Assembly (NCBI RefSeq): GCF_004764705.1
Contig: NZ_SHLX01000009.1
Span: 1 to 64,000 of the forward strand
From: Paenibacillus cymbidii
Lineage (GTDB): Bacteria > Bacillota > Bacilli > Paenibacillales > NBRC-103111
DNA: 64,000 nt
Reading direction: 5' to 3'
In this document: piece after piece, positions 7,397-17,500 of the stretch
Layout of the letters: each line of letters opens with the position of its first letter
Position numbering within the stretch: position 1 is the first letter of the stretch
Translations under genes and position numbers: made by a program
The notes under the pieces: model-generated
Databases searched by the model: none
What the model was told of the DNA's origin: nothing
Seen by the model: the letters and a program-made list of their open reading frames with translations, nothing else

Positions 7397-9100
7397 ATGA
7401 GCGAAACCAATCGCGTACAATCATTGTTTGACAGATGGCTTGACGATCCGGGTATCGACGCGGCGACGAAAGCGGAGCTGCGGGCAATTGCCGACCAACC
7501 GGCTGAAGTGGAAGATCGTTTCTACAAGGACCTCGAATTTGGCACCGGGGGCTTGCGCGGCGTCATCGGCGCCGGCACGAACCGGATGAATCTATATACC
7601 GTGGGACGGGCGACGCAAGGGCTGGCGCAGTTTCTTCTGGCGAACGCGGCTGCGGCGGACAACGCCGTTGCGATTGCGTACGACTCCCGCAACCAGTCGC
7701 CGGAGTTTGCGCTGGAGGCGGCGCTGGTATTGGCCGGCAACGGCATTGCCGCCTATGTGTTCGACTCGCTGCGGCCGACGCCGGAGCTGTCGTTTGCCGT
7801 GCGGCATTTGGGTGCAACGGCAGGCATCGTGGTGACGGCGAGCCACAATCCGCCGGAGTACAACGGCTATAAGGTATACGGCAAGGACGGCGGCCAACTG
7901 GTGCCGCACGACGCCGAACGCGTCATCGCGCAAATTCGCGATGTCGCCTTCGCCTCCATCCGCAAGCTGACGCGCGAACAGGCGGAAGCCGCCGGATTGC
8001 TGCGTTGGATCGGGCGCGAGGCGGACGAAGCGTTCCTCGCCGCGGTTACGTCCGTCAGCCGCCATGCGGAAGTCGTGCGCGAGCTCGGCGACCGCGTGTC
8101 GATCGTGTACACGCCGCTGCACGGCGCCGGCAACTTGTCCGTTCGCGCCGCATTGGCGCGCGTCGGTTTTACGAACGTGACGGTCGTGCCGGAGCAGGAA
8201 CTGCCCGACGCGAACTTCTCGACGGTCAAGTCGCCGAACCCGGAGGAGAAGGAAGCGTTCGCGCTGGCATTGAAGCTGGCGGAGCAAGTGAATGCGGACG
8301 TCGTCATCGGTACGGACCCCGACTGCGACCGGATGGGCGCCGTCGTCAAGGACGACAACGGGCAGTATGTTGTGCTGAACGGCAACCAGTCGGGTGCGCT
8401 GATGGTGCATTATTTGCTGAGCAGCATGAAAGAGCGCGGCGATTTGCCGGCGAACGGCGTCGTGGTGAAAACGATCGTGACAAGCGAGATGGGTGCGGTC
8501 ATTGCCGAACATTACGGCGCTCAAGTGATGAATACGCTGACCGGCTTCAAATATATCGGCGAGAAGATGACGCAATTCGCCGCGACCGGGGCGCACACGT
8601 TCCTGTTCGGCTACGAGGAAAGCTACGGCTACTTGGCCGGCGATTACGCGCGCGACAAGGATGCGGTGCTCGCCTCGATGCTGATTGCGGAAGCGGCGGC
8701 CTATTACAAGGCGCAAGGGAGCGGGCTGTACGACGTGCTGCAGGAGCTGTATCGCCAGCATGGCTATTTCCTCGAGAAGCTGGAATCGCGCACGCTCAAG
8801 GGCAAGGACGGCCTCGAGCAGATCGGCCGCATCATGGACGATTGGCGGGCGCATCCGCCGACGGAAGTTGCCGGCCGCCAGGTGGCGCAGGTGCTCGATT
8901 ACGCGCCGGGGCTGGACGGACTGCCGCCGGAGAACGTGCTGAAATACGTGCTCGATGATCATTCGTGGTTTTGTCTGCGGCCTTCGGGGACGGAGCCGAA
9001 GATCAAGGTGTATTTTGCCGTCCGCGGCCAGTCGGCCGAGGATGCTTCCGCGCGCGCGGACCGGCTGGTGCAAGCGGTTATGTCCCGCGTGGACGGTTAG
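7397..9100 (+). CDS. pgcA: Phosphoglucomutase / phosphomannomutase (PgcA-like)
   Basis: This alpha-D-phosphohexomutase interconverts hexose 1- and 6-phosphates, feeding UDP-glucose and wall-polymer synthesis. The 567-residue product is the usual length of the Bacillales enzyme. It carries the phosphoserine loop TASHNPPEYNGYKVYG (S149), the Mg2+-binding loop DPDCDR (D307, D309, D311), the sugar-recognition motif FGYEESYGYL and the C-terminal phosphate-binding loop RPSGTEPKIKVYF. ATG 7397 follows GGAAGGAGAACAGG. Its position before wall-polymer genes fits a supply role. Substrate choice (glucose versus mannose) cannot be settled from sequence alone. Confidence 0.9.
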   Translation: MSETNRVQSLFDRWLDDPGIDAATKAELRAIADQPAEVEDRFYKDLEFGTGGLRGVIGAGTNRMNLYTVGRATQGLAQFLLANAAAADNAVAIAYDSRNQSPEFALEAALVLAGNGIAAYVFDSLRPTPELSFAVRHLGATAGIVVTASHNPPEYNGYKVYGKDGGQLVPHDAERVIAQIRDVAFASIRKLTREQAEAAGLLRWIGREADEAFLAAVTSVSRHAEVVRELGDRVSIVYTPLHGAGNLSVRAALARVGFTNVTVVPEQELPDANFSTVKSPNPEEKEAFALALKLAEQVNADVVIGTDPDCDRMGAVVKDDNGQYVVLNGNQSGALMVHYLLSSMKERGDLPANGVVVKTIVTSEMGAVIAEHYGAQVMNTLTGFKYIGEKMTQFAATGAHTFLFGYEESYGYLAGDYARDKDAVLASMLIAEAAAYYKAQGSGLYDVLQELYRQHGYFLEKLESRTLKGKDGLEQIGRIMDDWRAHPPTEVAGRQVAQVLDYAPGLDGLPPENVLKYVLDDHSWFCLRPSGTEPKIKVYFAVRGQSAEDASARADRLVQAVMSRVDG

Positions 9101-9149
9101 TTTTTGCCGAGGTGGAAAGCAAGATTATTGACAGGAGTGGTAACGTCTT

Positions 9150-11231
9150 ATGAAGCGGTATGCACAGTGGAGCCGGCTGATGCCCAAACTGCTATGGATT
9201 CTGGTCATCATCGGGTTGGCGGCTTCCTTGCCGCTTGCGGCGGATCGTTATCGCACCGAGCAGACGTCCAAGAAAGTGGAGTTCGTGTTCGACTATCGCG
9301 ATTTGCTGGAAATTTCCGACTACAAGCCGAACCCGCGCCAATTCGTGGCGGATCAACTGGCCGAAATGAAGAAGCACGGTATTCAATCGCTGGCCATCTA
9401 CGAAAGTACGTTGAATGAGCTCAAGCTGAGCCGGCGCATCGAGCTGTACAACGCGCACGATGCCGCCGCGCTGTCGCAAACGCCGGTATCGCCGACGGAG
9501 AACTACACCTACGTGCTGTTCACCGAACCGCAAAGCCAGGCGGAAATACAAGGTTTGATCGAGCGCACGTTCGCCCGGTTGAATGTGAAGACCGCTCCCT
9601 GGTCGGTCAAAAACCAGCAAGGGCTTGTCATCCAGCTCCCGCTCGACGAAGCTTCCGCGAAGTCGATGGATCCGGATCCGATCGCGCTGCGCACGATCAA
9701 GGATTTGGGCTTCCGCGTCGTGCCGCGGCTGTCGAATCGCCGGCCGCTCGACCCGGCCGAGATGGACAGGCTGCTGCAGCAGCTGGAAGAAGCCGGCGCG
9801 CGCACGATCATCGTCGACGGCGACGCAACCGCAACGGTGCCGGGCTACTCGAATGTCGATCTCGGCGTATCGTCGATCGATTCGCTGAAGATGATGGGCG
9901 ATCTGATGAACAAGCACCATATGGGGCTGGCAACGATCGAAATTATTTTGAAGACGCCGCAGAAAGGTTACACGACGCTGGCGAAGTCCATCGACTACAA
10001 CGTGCTGCGGCTGCATTCGTTTACGGAGAACGACGCAAGCAAGCTGACCGAAAACTTGACCAAACAGGATTTGGAAGCGCGGATTCGGGGCGTGTCCGAC
10101 AGGTTCGTGCTGGCCGTGAAGGACCGCAACATCCGCATGATCTTCCTGAATGCCCGGGCGACGAAGAGTCTGGACAAAGGCACGTACGTCGATCCGTTGT
10201 CCGCCATCTACGAAAGCTTGACCGGCAAGGACGGCGCGATGGATCGAATCGAAAACGCCGGCTATTCGCTCGGCCAGGCGCATGCGTTCGAGAAAAGCGA
10301 CGCCGGCTGGCGCAAGGCGCTCAAGCCGCTCGTCGTGCTCGGCGGCGTGTCGCTAATCGCGCTTGTGATCTCTTATTTCTCGCTGCTGCTGACCGCGCCG
10401 CTGTTCGTGCTTGGCCTGTTCGGCGCAGCCGCGCTGAACGTGCTCAGCTCCAATGCGCTGTACAAGCTGCTTGCGCTTGGCATCGGCGTATTCGCCGCCA
10501 GCCTGGCGGTCATTCTCGCGATTCGCCGGCTGCAGGCCGTCCGCGCCGCCGCTTCCCCGGGGGCCGCGATCGTGCGTTCGATCGGGCTGCTGGTCGCTGT
10601 GTCCGTCGTGTCGCTGATCGGCGCGGCCTATATCGTCGGCTTGCTGAACGACATTACGTACAACCTGCTGCTCGATCAGTTCAAAGGCGTGAAAATTCTC
10701 GCCTACTTGCCGATCCTTATCGCTGCCGTGTACTTGCTTGTGTTCAGCGAAAAGCTGACGCCGGCCGGCCGCTTCTCCAAAGTGCGGCGCATGGCCAACT
10801 CGCCGATTACGGTGCTTTGGGTGCTGACCGCTGTCGTGATCGGCGCGGCCGGTATGTACTATTTGTCCCGGACCGGCAATGAAGGTTCGGTTTCATCGGG
10901 GGAACTGGTATTCCGTTCGTTCCTTGAGAACACGCTCGGCGTCCGCCCGCGGACGAAGGAGTTTCTGATCGGGCATCCGGCCTTCCTGCTCGGCGCCTAT
11001 CTGGTCTGGCGCAAACACAAGTGGGGCTTGTATTTGCTGCTGATCGGCGTCGTCGCGCAGGCGGATATGATCGGAACGTTTACGCATCTGCATACGCCGC
11101 TTGACATTTCGGCGATCCGCGATATTTACGGCGGGATCGGCGGCGTGTTGATCGGACTTGTGGCGATTGCGATATGGGAAGTTTGCGCAAGGAGCTGGAA
11201 CCGATGGGGTCGTCTGTTAAAAGAATCGTAA
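9150..11231 (+). CDS. DUF5693 family multi-pass membrane protein
   Basis: The 693-residue protein has an N-terminal membrane anchor (about residues 10-30). A long extracytoplasmic region follows to about residue 385, with barrel-like features such as IIVDGDATATVPGYSNVDLG. The C-terminal half has roughly eight hydrophobic helices. I recognise it as the DUF5693 family, which commonly precedes csaB in Paenibacillaceae; no enzyme motif is visible. The last 28 bases overlap the csaB start, so the two are translationally coupled. A role in assembling or exporting the pyruvylated wall polymer is inference from this coupling only. Confidence 0.75.
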   Translation: MKRYAQWSRLMPKLLWILVIIGLAASLPLAADRYRTEQTSKKVEFVFDYRDLLEISDYKPNPRQFVADQLAEMKKHGIQSLAIYESTLNELKLSRRIELYNAHDAAALSQTPVSPTENYTYVLFTEPQSQAEIQGLIERTFARLNVKTAPWSVKNQQGLVIQLPLDEASAKSMDPDPIALRTIKDLGFRVVPRLSNRRPLDPAEMDRLLQQLEEAGARTIIVDGDATATVPGYSNVDLGVSSIDSLKMMGDLMNKHHMGLATIEIILKTPQKGYTTLAKSIDYNVLRLHSFTENDASKLTENLTKQDLEARIRGVSDRFVLAVKDRNIRMIFLNARATKSLDKGTYVDPLSAIYESLTGKDGAMDRIENAGYSLGQAHAFEKSDAGWRKALKPLVVLGGVSLIALVISYFSLLLTAPLFVLGLFGAAALNVLSSNALYKLLALGIGVFAASLAVILAIRRLQAVRAAASPGAAIVRSIGLLVAVSVVSLIGAAYIVGLLNDITYNLLLDQFKGVKILAYLPILIAAVYLLVFSEKLTPAGRFSKVRRMANSPITVLWVLTAVVIGAAGMYYLSRTGNEGSVSSGELVFRSFLENTLGVRPRTKEFLIGHPAFLLGAYLVWRKHKWGLYLLLIGVVAQADMIGTFTHLHTPLDISAIRDIYGGIGGVLIGLVAIAIWEVCARSWNRWGRLLKES

Positions 11232-12334
11232 TCTCCGGCTATTATGGGTTTCGCAACAGCGGAGACGAAGCGGTGCTGCAATCGATCCTGCTGGCGCTGC
11301 GCCAGGAGGGCGAGGCGGCCGGGGTGAAGGTTGTTCCGGTCGTGCTGTCGATCGATCCGGAATGGACGTCGCGCACATACGGCGTGGAAGCCGTGCACCG
11401 GATGAAGCTCGGCCGCGTGTTTGCCGCGATCCGCTCCGCCGACGGGCTCGTCAGCGGCGGGGGCAGCTTGCTGCAGGACGTTACCGGCGGGTTGACGATT
11501 CCTTACTACATTGGCATCATGAAGCTGGCGTTATGGCTGCGCAAGCCGGTTTTCATATATTCCCAAGGAATCGGCCCCGTACATAATCGCCGATACTATG
11601 GGTGGATACGCCGCACGTTCGGGAAGTGCCGCTACGTTTCGGTGCGCGACGCGGAATCGGCCGCCTTGCTGGAGAGTATGGGCTGCGCGCCAGGAGCCGC
11701 CGAGGTAGTGCCCGATCCGGTGTTGGGCCTGCCGCTTCCGGGCGGCACGGCGCAGGCTGCCGCACCGGAAAGCACAGGAGAGCGCTTGCCGGTCGTCGGC
11801 ATCTCCGTGCGTTATTGGAACGCGGACCGTTCGGAGTTGGACAAGCTGGCGGAAGCCATTGTCCGACTATCGTACGAGCGCGAGATGGAAGTTCGCTTTT
11901 TGCCGTTCCATTTGCCTTCCGACGAGGAGGCGTCGTACGACGTGATCGGCCGCGTCCGCATCAAGGCGGCAGGGAGCGAGCCGAAGATGACGGTCGTCGG
12001 CGGCATCGATCACCCGCAGCGCATGCTGGCGGAAGTGAGCCGATGCGACGTGCTTGTCGGCATGCGCCTGCATGCACTGATCTACGCGGCTTCGCAGTTG
12101 GTGCCGATGGTCGGCATCACCTACGATCCGAAGATCGATCAATTCCTGCATCGCCTGGAATCGACGCCGGCGGCTTCGACGGAAGCGTTCGACCCGGCCG
12201 GCGTCGCGGCGGAAATCGGGCGATTGCTGGACAATCGCGATGCCTGGACCGCGGCCAAACGGCCGCTCGTGGACCGGTTGAAGCAGCAAGCTTCACGGCC
12301 GGCGCAACAAATCATCGCTTCGATGCGTCTATAA
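11204..12334 (+). CDS. csaB: Polysaccharide pyruvyl transferase CsaB
   Basis: CsaB adds a pyruvyl ketal from phosphoenolpyruvate to the secondary cell-wall polymer, creating the ligand that SLH domains bind. The 376-residue product has the N-terminal ISGYYGFRNSGDEAVLQSIL block, the YSQGIGPVHNRRYYG segment and the C-terminal donor-side motif MRLHALIYAASQLVPMVG seen in the family. ATG 11204 is chosen because AAGGAG lies 9 bases before it; the frame opens earlier at 11174 inside the DUF5693 gene without a ribosome site. The four SLH-type proteins downstream make this function very plausible here. Confidence 0.93.
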   Translation: MGSSVKRIVISGYYGFRNSGDEAVLQSILLALRQEGEAAGVKVVPVVLSIDPEWTSRTYGVEAVHRMKLGRVFAAIRSADGLVSGGGSLLQDVTGGLTIPYYIGIMKLALWLRKPVFIYSQGIGPVHNRRYYGWIRRTFGKCRYVSVRDAESAALLESMGCAPGAAEVVPDPVLGLPLPGGTAQAAAPESTGERLPVVGISVRYWNADRSELDKLAEAIVRLSYEREMEVRFLPFHLPSDEEASYDVIGRVRIKAAGSEPKMTVVGGIDHPQRMLAEVSRCDVLVGMRLHALIYAASQLVPMVGITYDPKIDQFLHRLESTPAASTEAFDPAGVAAEIGRLLDNRDAWTAAKRPLVDRLKQQASRPAQQIIASMRL

Positions 12335-12377
12335 GGACAACGGTTGTTTTAGGTTAAATGACCGGTTAGGAGTAATT

Positions 12378-13127
12378 ATGGGCAAGAGCGTTCCTACAGT
12401 TTCGATATTCGGCGTGCCGTTCTCCAAATTATCGGCCGCAGATACAGCCGACCTGGTCGCCGAGATGGCCGAGAGCGGGCGACCGCATCAGATCATTACG
12501 GCCAATCCGATCATGGTGATGGCAGCGCTGAATCATCCGGGCAACATGGCGATGATGAAGCGGGCCGATCTGATCGTTCCCGATGGCGCGGGCGTTGTTT
12601 GGGCCGCGGGCTATGTCGGCAATCCCGTAGCCGGCAAAGTCGCGGGCATCGAACTAATGCACGAGCTGCTGCGCCGCGGCGAGAAGAAAGGCTGGCGCGT
12701 TTATTTGCTTGGCACGACACCGGAGACGATTCGAATCGCCGCGGACAAGTTGAAAGATCAGTATCCGGGGATAACGCTTGTCGGCTTCCGCGACGGTTTT
12801 TTTGGCGCCGGTCAGGACCAGGAAGTGGTAGGGCAAATTCGCGAAGCGAAGCCGCATCTGTTGTTTGTGGCCCGTGGCGCGGATACGCAGGATCCGTGGA
12901 TCGACCGCTACAAGGCGGAATTGAACGTTCCGGTCATGATGGGTGTCGGCGGCAGCCTCGATATTATGGCGGGCCGGGCCAAGCGGGCGCCCAAGCTGTT
13001 CATCCGCCTGCGGCTGGAATGGTTCTACCGCTTGCTGCGCGAGCCTTCGCGCTACAAGCGCATGCTTGCGCTGCCGCAATTCGCTTTCAAAGTGATTCGC
13101 GAGAAAGAGAACGTGCAAAAACTGTGA
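12378..13127 (+). CDS. tagA: WecG/TagA/CpsF family glycosyltransferase
   Basis: This GT26 enzyme adds N-acetylmannosamine (or a related sugar) to undecaprenyl-PP-GlcNAc, forming the linkage unit of wall polymers. The 249-residue product shows the family motifs ITANPIMVMAALNHP, DLIVPDGAGVVWAAGY (a conserved aspartate in PDG), YLLGTTPETIRIAADKL and MMGVGGSLDIMAGRAKRAP. The basic, aromatic C-terminus (RLRLEWFYRLLREPSRYKRM) is the membrane-association appendage of TagA. TAGGAG precedes the ATG. With the next gene (TagO-like) it forms the first two steps of polymer synthesis. The sugar specificity is inferred from the family. Confidence 0.88.
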   Translation: MGKSVPTVSIFGVPFSKLSAADTADLVAEMAESGRPHQIITANPIMVMAALNHPGNMAMMKRADLIVPDGAGVVWAAGYVGNPVAGKVAGIELMHELLRRGEKKGWRVYLLGTTPETIRIAADKLKDQYPGITLVGFRDGFFGAGQDQEVVGQIREAKPHLLFVARGADTQDPWIDRYKAELNVPVMMGVGGSLDIMAGRAKRAPKLFIRLRLEWFYRLLREPSRYKRMLALPQFAFKVIREKENVQKL

Positions 13128-13178
13128 AAATTTCATTGAAAATAGCCTGAAAACAGTCGAATTTGCCGAAATCGCGGG

Positions 13179-13208
13179 TTGGAGTTTACTGGGCAAAACG
13201 CGTATAAT
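13179..13208 (+). promoter_or_regulatory. Candidate SigA promoter for the tagO-like gene
   Basis: TTGGAG at 13179-13184 and a perfect TATAAT at 13203-13208 are 18 bases apart. The -10 box is 78 bases before ATG 13287, which argues against the longer in-frame start at 13179. Confidence 0.55.
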
Positions 13209-13286
13209 TTGTTGCGGAGTTTGTTTTCCGCCCGTTTTCATGAATTTCGTCCTTCTAGAGATCGTTCGAGGGGTTGTGTTTATTCG

Positions 13287-14393
13287 ATGAATGTGTGGAT
13301 GTATGTGATTGGCTTCGTGGCAGCTTGCCTCTTGGCCACCTTGCTTACGCCATTGGTCAAGAAATTTGCGATTCGCGTCAAGGCGGTCGCCGTTCCGAAT
13401 CACCGCAGCATGCACTCCCGCATCATGCCACAACTGGGCGGGCTCGCGATATTTTTTGCTTTTATCGGCGTATACTTTATCGTTGCGCCGCTGGCCGGCG
13501 AAGTGAAGACCGATCTGGCACTAGCTTTGCTGATCGGCGGTGCGGTTATCGTGCTGACCGGCGCGCTGGACGACCGTTTCGTTCTGTCGCCCAAGCTGAA
13601 GCTGCTCGGTCAATTGATTGCAGCCGGCATTGTGGTCGCATTCGGACTTCAGGTCGACTTTCTGCAATCTCCGTTCGGCGACTTTATGCATCTCAACGAT
13701 TGGGTCGGCATGAACTGGGTCGGCATCCCGATCACGATTGTGTGGATTGTCGGCGTCACCAACGCGATCAACCTGATCGACGGCCTGGACGGCTTGTCGG
13801 CAGGCGTGTCCGCAATCGCGACGGCCACGATCATGGTGCTGGCGCTCCTGATGGGCAATCCCGGGGTTGCGCTCGTTTGCGCCGTGCTGCTTGGCAGCAT
13901 CGTCGGCTTCCTGTTCTTCAATTTCAATCCGGCGTCCATCTTCATGGGCGATACCGGCGCGCTGTTTCTCGGGTTTTGTCTCGCGACGCTGTCGATCGTC
14001 GGGTTTAAGCAAGCGACGGTCATCTCCTTGATCGTGCCGATTCTGATCCTCGGCGTGCCGATTTCCGACACGTTCCTGGCGATTATCCGCCGCAAACTCA
14101 ACAATAAACCGATTTCCGCGCCGGATAAGGGGCATCTGCACCATTGCCTGATGGATCTCGGTTTCAGCACGCGCCAAACCGTCATGATTATTTACGGCAT
14201 CTCGGTCCTGTTCGGCCTTTGCGCCGTGCTGCTGTCGCAGCCGATGCAGTGGTGGACGATTGTGCTCATTGCCGTTCTGCTGCTCGTGCTCGAGCTTGGC
14301 GTCGAAGCGATCGGCATTATCAGCAAGACGAAGAAGCCGCTTCTCGGCTTCCTGCTCAAGCTTACGCGCGGCGTATCGCGCGCATCCAAGTAA
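13287..14393 (+). CDS. tagO: Undecaprenyl-phosphate GlcNAc-1-phosphate transferase (TagO/WecA family)
   Basis: This membrane enzyme starts wall-polymer synthesis by moving GlcNAc-1-phosphate onto undecaprenyl phosphate. The 368-residue product has about ten hydrophobic helices and the family motifs: NHRSMHSRIMPQLGG, the catalytic D95-D96 in ALDDRF, NAINLIDGLDGLSAGVSA, FMGDTGALFLGF and HLHHCLMDLGFS (HxHH-type). ATG 13287 follows a GAGGGG ribosome site. It is not MraY, because the peptidoglycan-specific sequences and the mur cluster are absent. Together with TagA and CsaB it probably builds the SLH-binding polymer. Confidence 0.92.
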   Translation: MNVWMYVIGFVAACLLATLLTPLVKKFAIRVKAVAVPNHRSMHSRIMPQLGGLAIFFAFIGVYFIVAPLAGEVKTDLALALLIGGAVIVLTGALDDRFVLSPKLKLLGQLIAAGIVVAFGLQVDFLQSPFGDFMHLNDWVGMNWVGIPITIVWIVGVTNAINLIDGLDGLSAGVSAIATATIMVLALLMGNPGVALVCAVLLGSIVGFLFFNFNPASIFMGDTGALFLGFCLATLSIVGFKQATVISLIVPILILGVPISDTFLAIIRRKLNNKPISAPDKGHLHHCLMDLGFSTRQTVMIIYGISVLFGLCAVLLSQPMQWWTIVLIAVLLLVLELGVEAIGIISKTKKPLLGFLLKLTRGVSRASK

Positions 14394-14414
14394 CTCCAAG
14401 CTTCGCACGCGTCG

Positions 14415-14442
14415 CCGCCTCTTGCAGGCGGTTTTTTGTTTT
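14415..14442 (+). terminator. Intrinsic terminator after tagO
   Basis: CCGCCT at 14415-14420 pairs with AGGCGG at 14426-14431, followed by TTTTTTG and more T bases. Confidence 0.8.
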
Positions 14443-14574
14443 TGCGGCAAGGGGCTTCCATATGAAGGAAGTGCAATTTTGATGCTTGCGGCATCTAAAT
14501 TTTCCCCCTGCGTTAGCCGATAAAAGAAAGTACGGGAAACTTTTATGCAAGATGTACTCAGGGAGGTACTGCAC

Positions 14575-17500
14575 GTGAAGAAGAAATCCAAGTCGTGGCT
14601 CAGCATGACGATTGTAACGACTATGCTCGCCACCATGCTGCTGTCCGCGCTTGCGCCGCTTACGGCGATGGCCGACGTATCGCGCATTACTATCAAGCCA
14701 CCGTGGTGGACGGCGTTCGACATCTCCTCCGGCAGACCGGCCCCTACCGAAGACGCGAGCATTCCGCGCGTCACTTCGGCGCGCATTACGGTCGAAGCAA
14801 CCATCCAGAATATCAGCGATGTGCAAGTGCCGAATATGTATTACGAGATCACGAACGTAACGACTGGCGCCGCACCCGTGGTGGAGAACAAGAACCATGC
14901 TTACCACCAGCCGGGTTCGTTTGATATTACTTTCAACAATGTCCAGTTGACCGAAGGTCTTAACAAGATCGTCGTCAAGCTGGGGGACACGAACAGTATC
15001 GCCTCCTCGCCGGCCTGGGTGTATTTTACCCCGACGACGACCATTTCCGACTTGACGATCAATGATCAGCCGTTCCTGGACGGCAAGTTCTTCCCGGACG
15101 TGCCTAGCAGTTCCACGGCAATCAGCATCAAGGGCAAGGCACCCAATGCGTCGGAAGTGCAAGTTAACGTCATGGGCGACGCCCAGACGAAGAATGCGTT
15201 CTTCAGCAACGGTTCGTTCTTCTTCTCCGCCGACGATGCCAACAAGGCCGGCTCGGCCGCGACGTTCCGGCTGAAGCCGGGCGACAACGTCATCTCGATG
15301 ACGGCGCGGAACGCGCAGCGCTCGTATCAGACGACGAAACGTTTCGTTTACGACAACGGCAAACCGTTTGCCTTCAACGCCAAGATCAGCGACAACGATT
15401 CGTCGGTCGCCGATCCGGTCAAATACGATCTGATCTCGTCGCCGACGATCAACTCCGCGTCCGGTACCGGACAAGTCGACATTTCCACATCGCTGAAGAT
15501 TGATCTCAACACATCGGGGCAACCGAAATACCGGTTTGTCGACGCGATCCTGAACGGGCAGAAGCTGGGCAGCTACGACGTCGGCAATGCCGATCAGGCG
15601 CTGTCGGTGACGGCCGTCAATCCGACCAAGCTTTACTCCGAATACGGCAAGATGCTTGTTTCGGTTGTCGGCTCTGCTTTGCATGATGCTATTGTACTCG
15701 CCATCAAACAAGGCGGGTCTGAAATCACATACCTGAATCCCCAGATCAGCTTGGACCGCCGCGTCGCACTTTTCGATCTTCCAGGCGGCCTAATCGGCAA
15801 CTATGCGGTTGAGGTGCGGGACGAGAACGATAAAGTTCTGTATTCGGACCTGTCGCGTTCGGTTCCCGTATCCAATGTAAACAACGGCTCCTATCTGGAT
15901 GTCGAAGCGCCGGCCATCCCCGTGCACGAAGGGGATACCGCCCAGGTTGGCGATTTGAGCGGCATCGATACATCGGGTGCCACTCCTTCCGTCAAGGTGG
16001 AAATTACCGATTTGACCGGTCAAGTGGTGATCGGCAACGCCTCCGTGCAAATCGACGCAGGCACTTATACGCTCCCAGCCGGCCTGCGCGAAGGCGAGTA
16101 CAAGCTCCGCGCTTCAGTCAACAACATTCCGTTATCGGAAAATTATTTGCAGATCCTGGATAAGATTCCGGCACAGCCTGTGATTACTTCCAAGGTGCCG
16201 GTCAACGTATCTACGCTGGCTAGCGGCGACTATTATTTTTCCGTTACCGGAACATCGCTGCCGTCGAATTTGGATGAAATCATAGAGCTTTCCTTGTATA
16301 GCGGCAATTCGTACGACAACCGCAACGACGAGCTTCCGATTCCCATCGATCCCGAATATGTCGAATTGGGGCCGTCCAGCATGACGATGCGGGTCGAGAG
16401 CGGCGAACGCATTCAGTTGTTTAGCGACTATGATCCGGATAACCCGACGGTGAAATCGAGGGATTGGAAGCTTCATCTGGTCGTGCGGCCCAAGTTCAAG
16501 AACGGGGACGACATTGGTACGGATTACACGGTAACATCGCCAACAGCGGTCGTACGCGCCCAGTATGTCGATGATACCGCCCCGTCGACGCCGGTGGAGT
16601 TCATCAACAATATGTACCCGATTACGACGGATTCCACGAATCCGCGGCAAATTGCCACCGGCAGCGCATCGCAAGTGAGAGTCGAAGGCACCAACCTGCC
16701 GACGGACAAGACGCAGCTTGTAGCGCAAATGCTTAGCGAAACCGGCGGAGCCGTGTCAGGCGTAGTGAGCGTCATTGACGCTCCTGACGGCAGTACCGCA
16801 ACGATCAGCATTCCGAGTCTTAATGCGGGCAACTACTTCATCACGCTCCGCGACAAGGCGAATCCCTATGCGCTTGCTTCGTTCCCGATTTCGGTCGTCG
16901 GACCGAAAATGACGAAGATCGCGCCTAACTACGTCGATATGAACATGACCGGTACGATTGCGGTAACCGGCGCCGGTTTCGGCAAAAGCAGCTATGTGCT
17001 CGACAACTACAAGCTGCGGTTCCGCCCGGAAGGCGATCCAACGGCTCCGTCGGTCGATTTGGGCGGCGGTTCGATGAATGCCAGCGGGCAACTGCTGTTC
17101 CCGTTCACATCGAATTTTCTGGCCAACGGCACTTATGACGTATCGATCGTATACGCCGGCAACGAAGTGCAGGGAACGCCGCAGAAATTTACGGTGACGA
17201 CGCCGTCCATCCTGCGCGAGAACCCGACGCTGTCGCGGGTAAACCGGTATAAGGTATACGATTTCCAGAAGTCGCTTCCCGTATCGACGAACGACCGAAA
17301 CCAGATTCTCGAGTTCCGGTTCTATAATTCGGCTATCGATACAGCGCCTTCGACCAAGTTCAACTTTACGTATATCGATACGATCCAGCCGTACGTAGAC
17401 CATGTGCATTACAAGGATCCGCTCACCGGCATGACCTTGTCGGGAACGGCGGACAGCGAAATCGACGAGCAGCCGGCCAAGCTGTATGTAATGGCGAACA

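Noticed and set aside
7592..9073. Minus-strand open frame opposite the phosphoglucomutase
   Set aside because: It is a shadow of a gene with intact catalytic motifs; no start signals.
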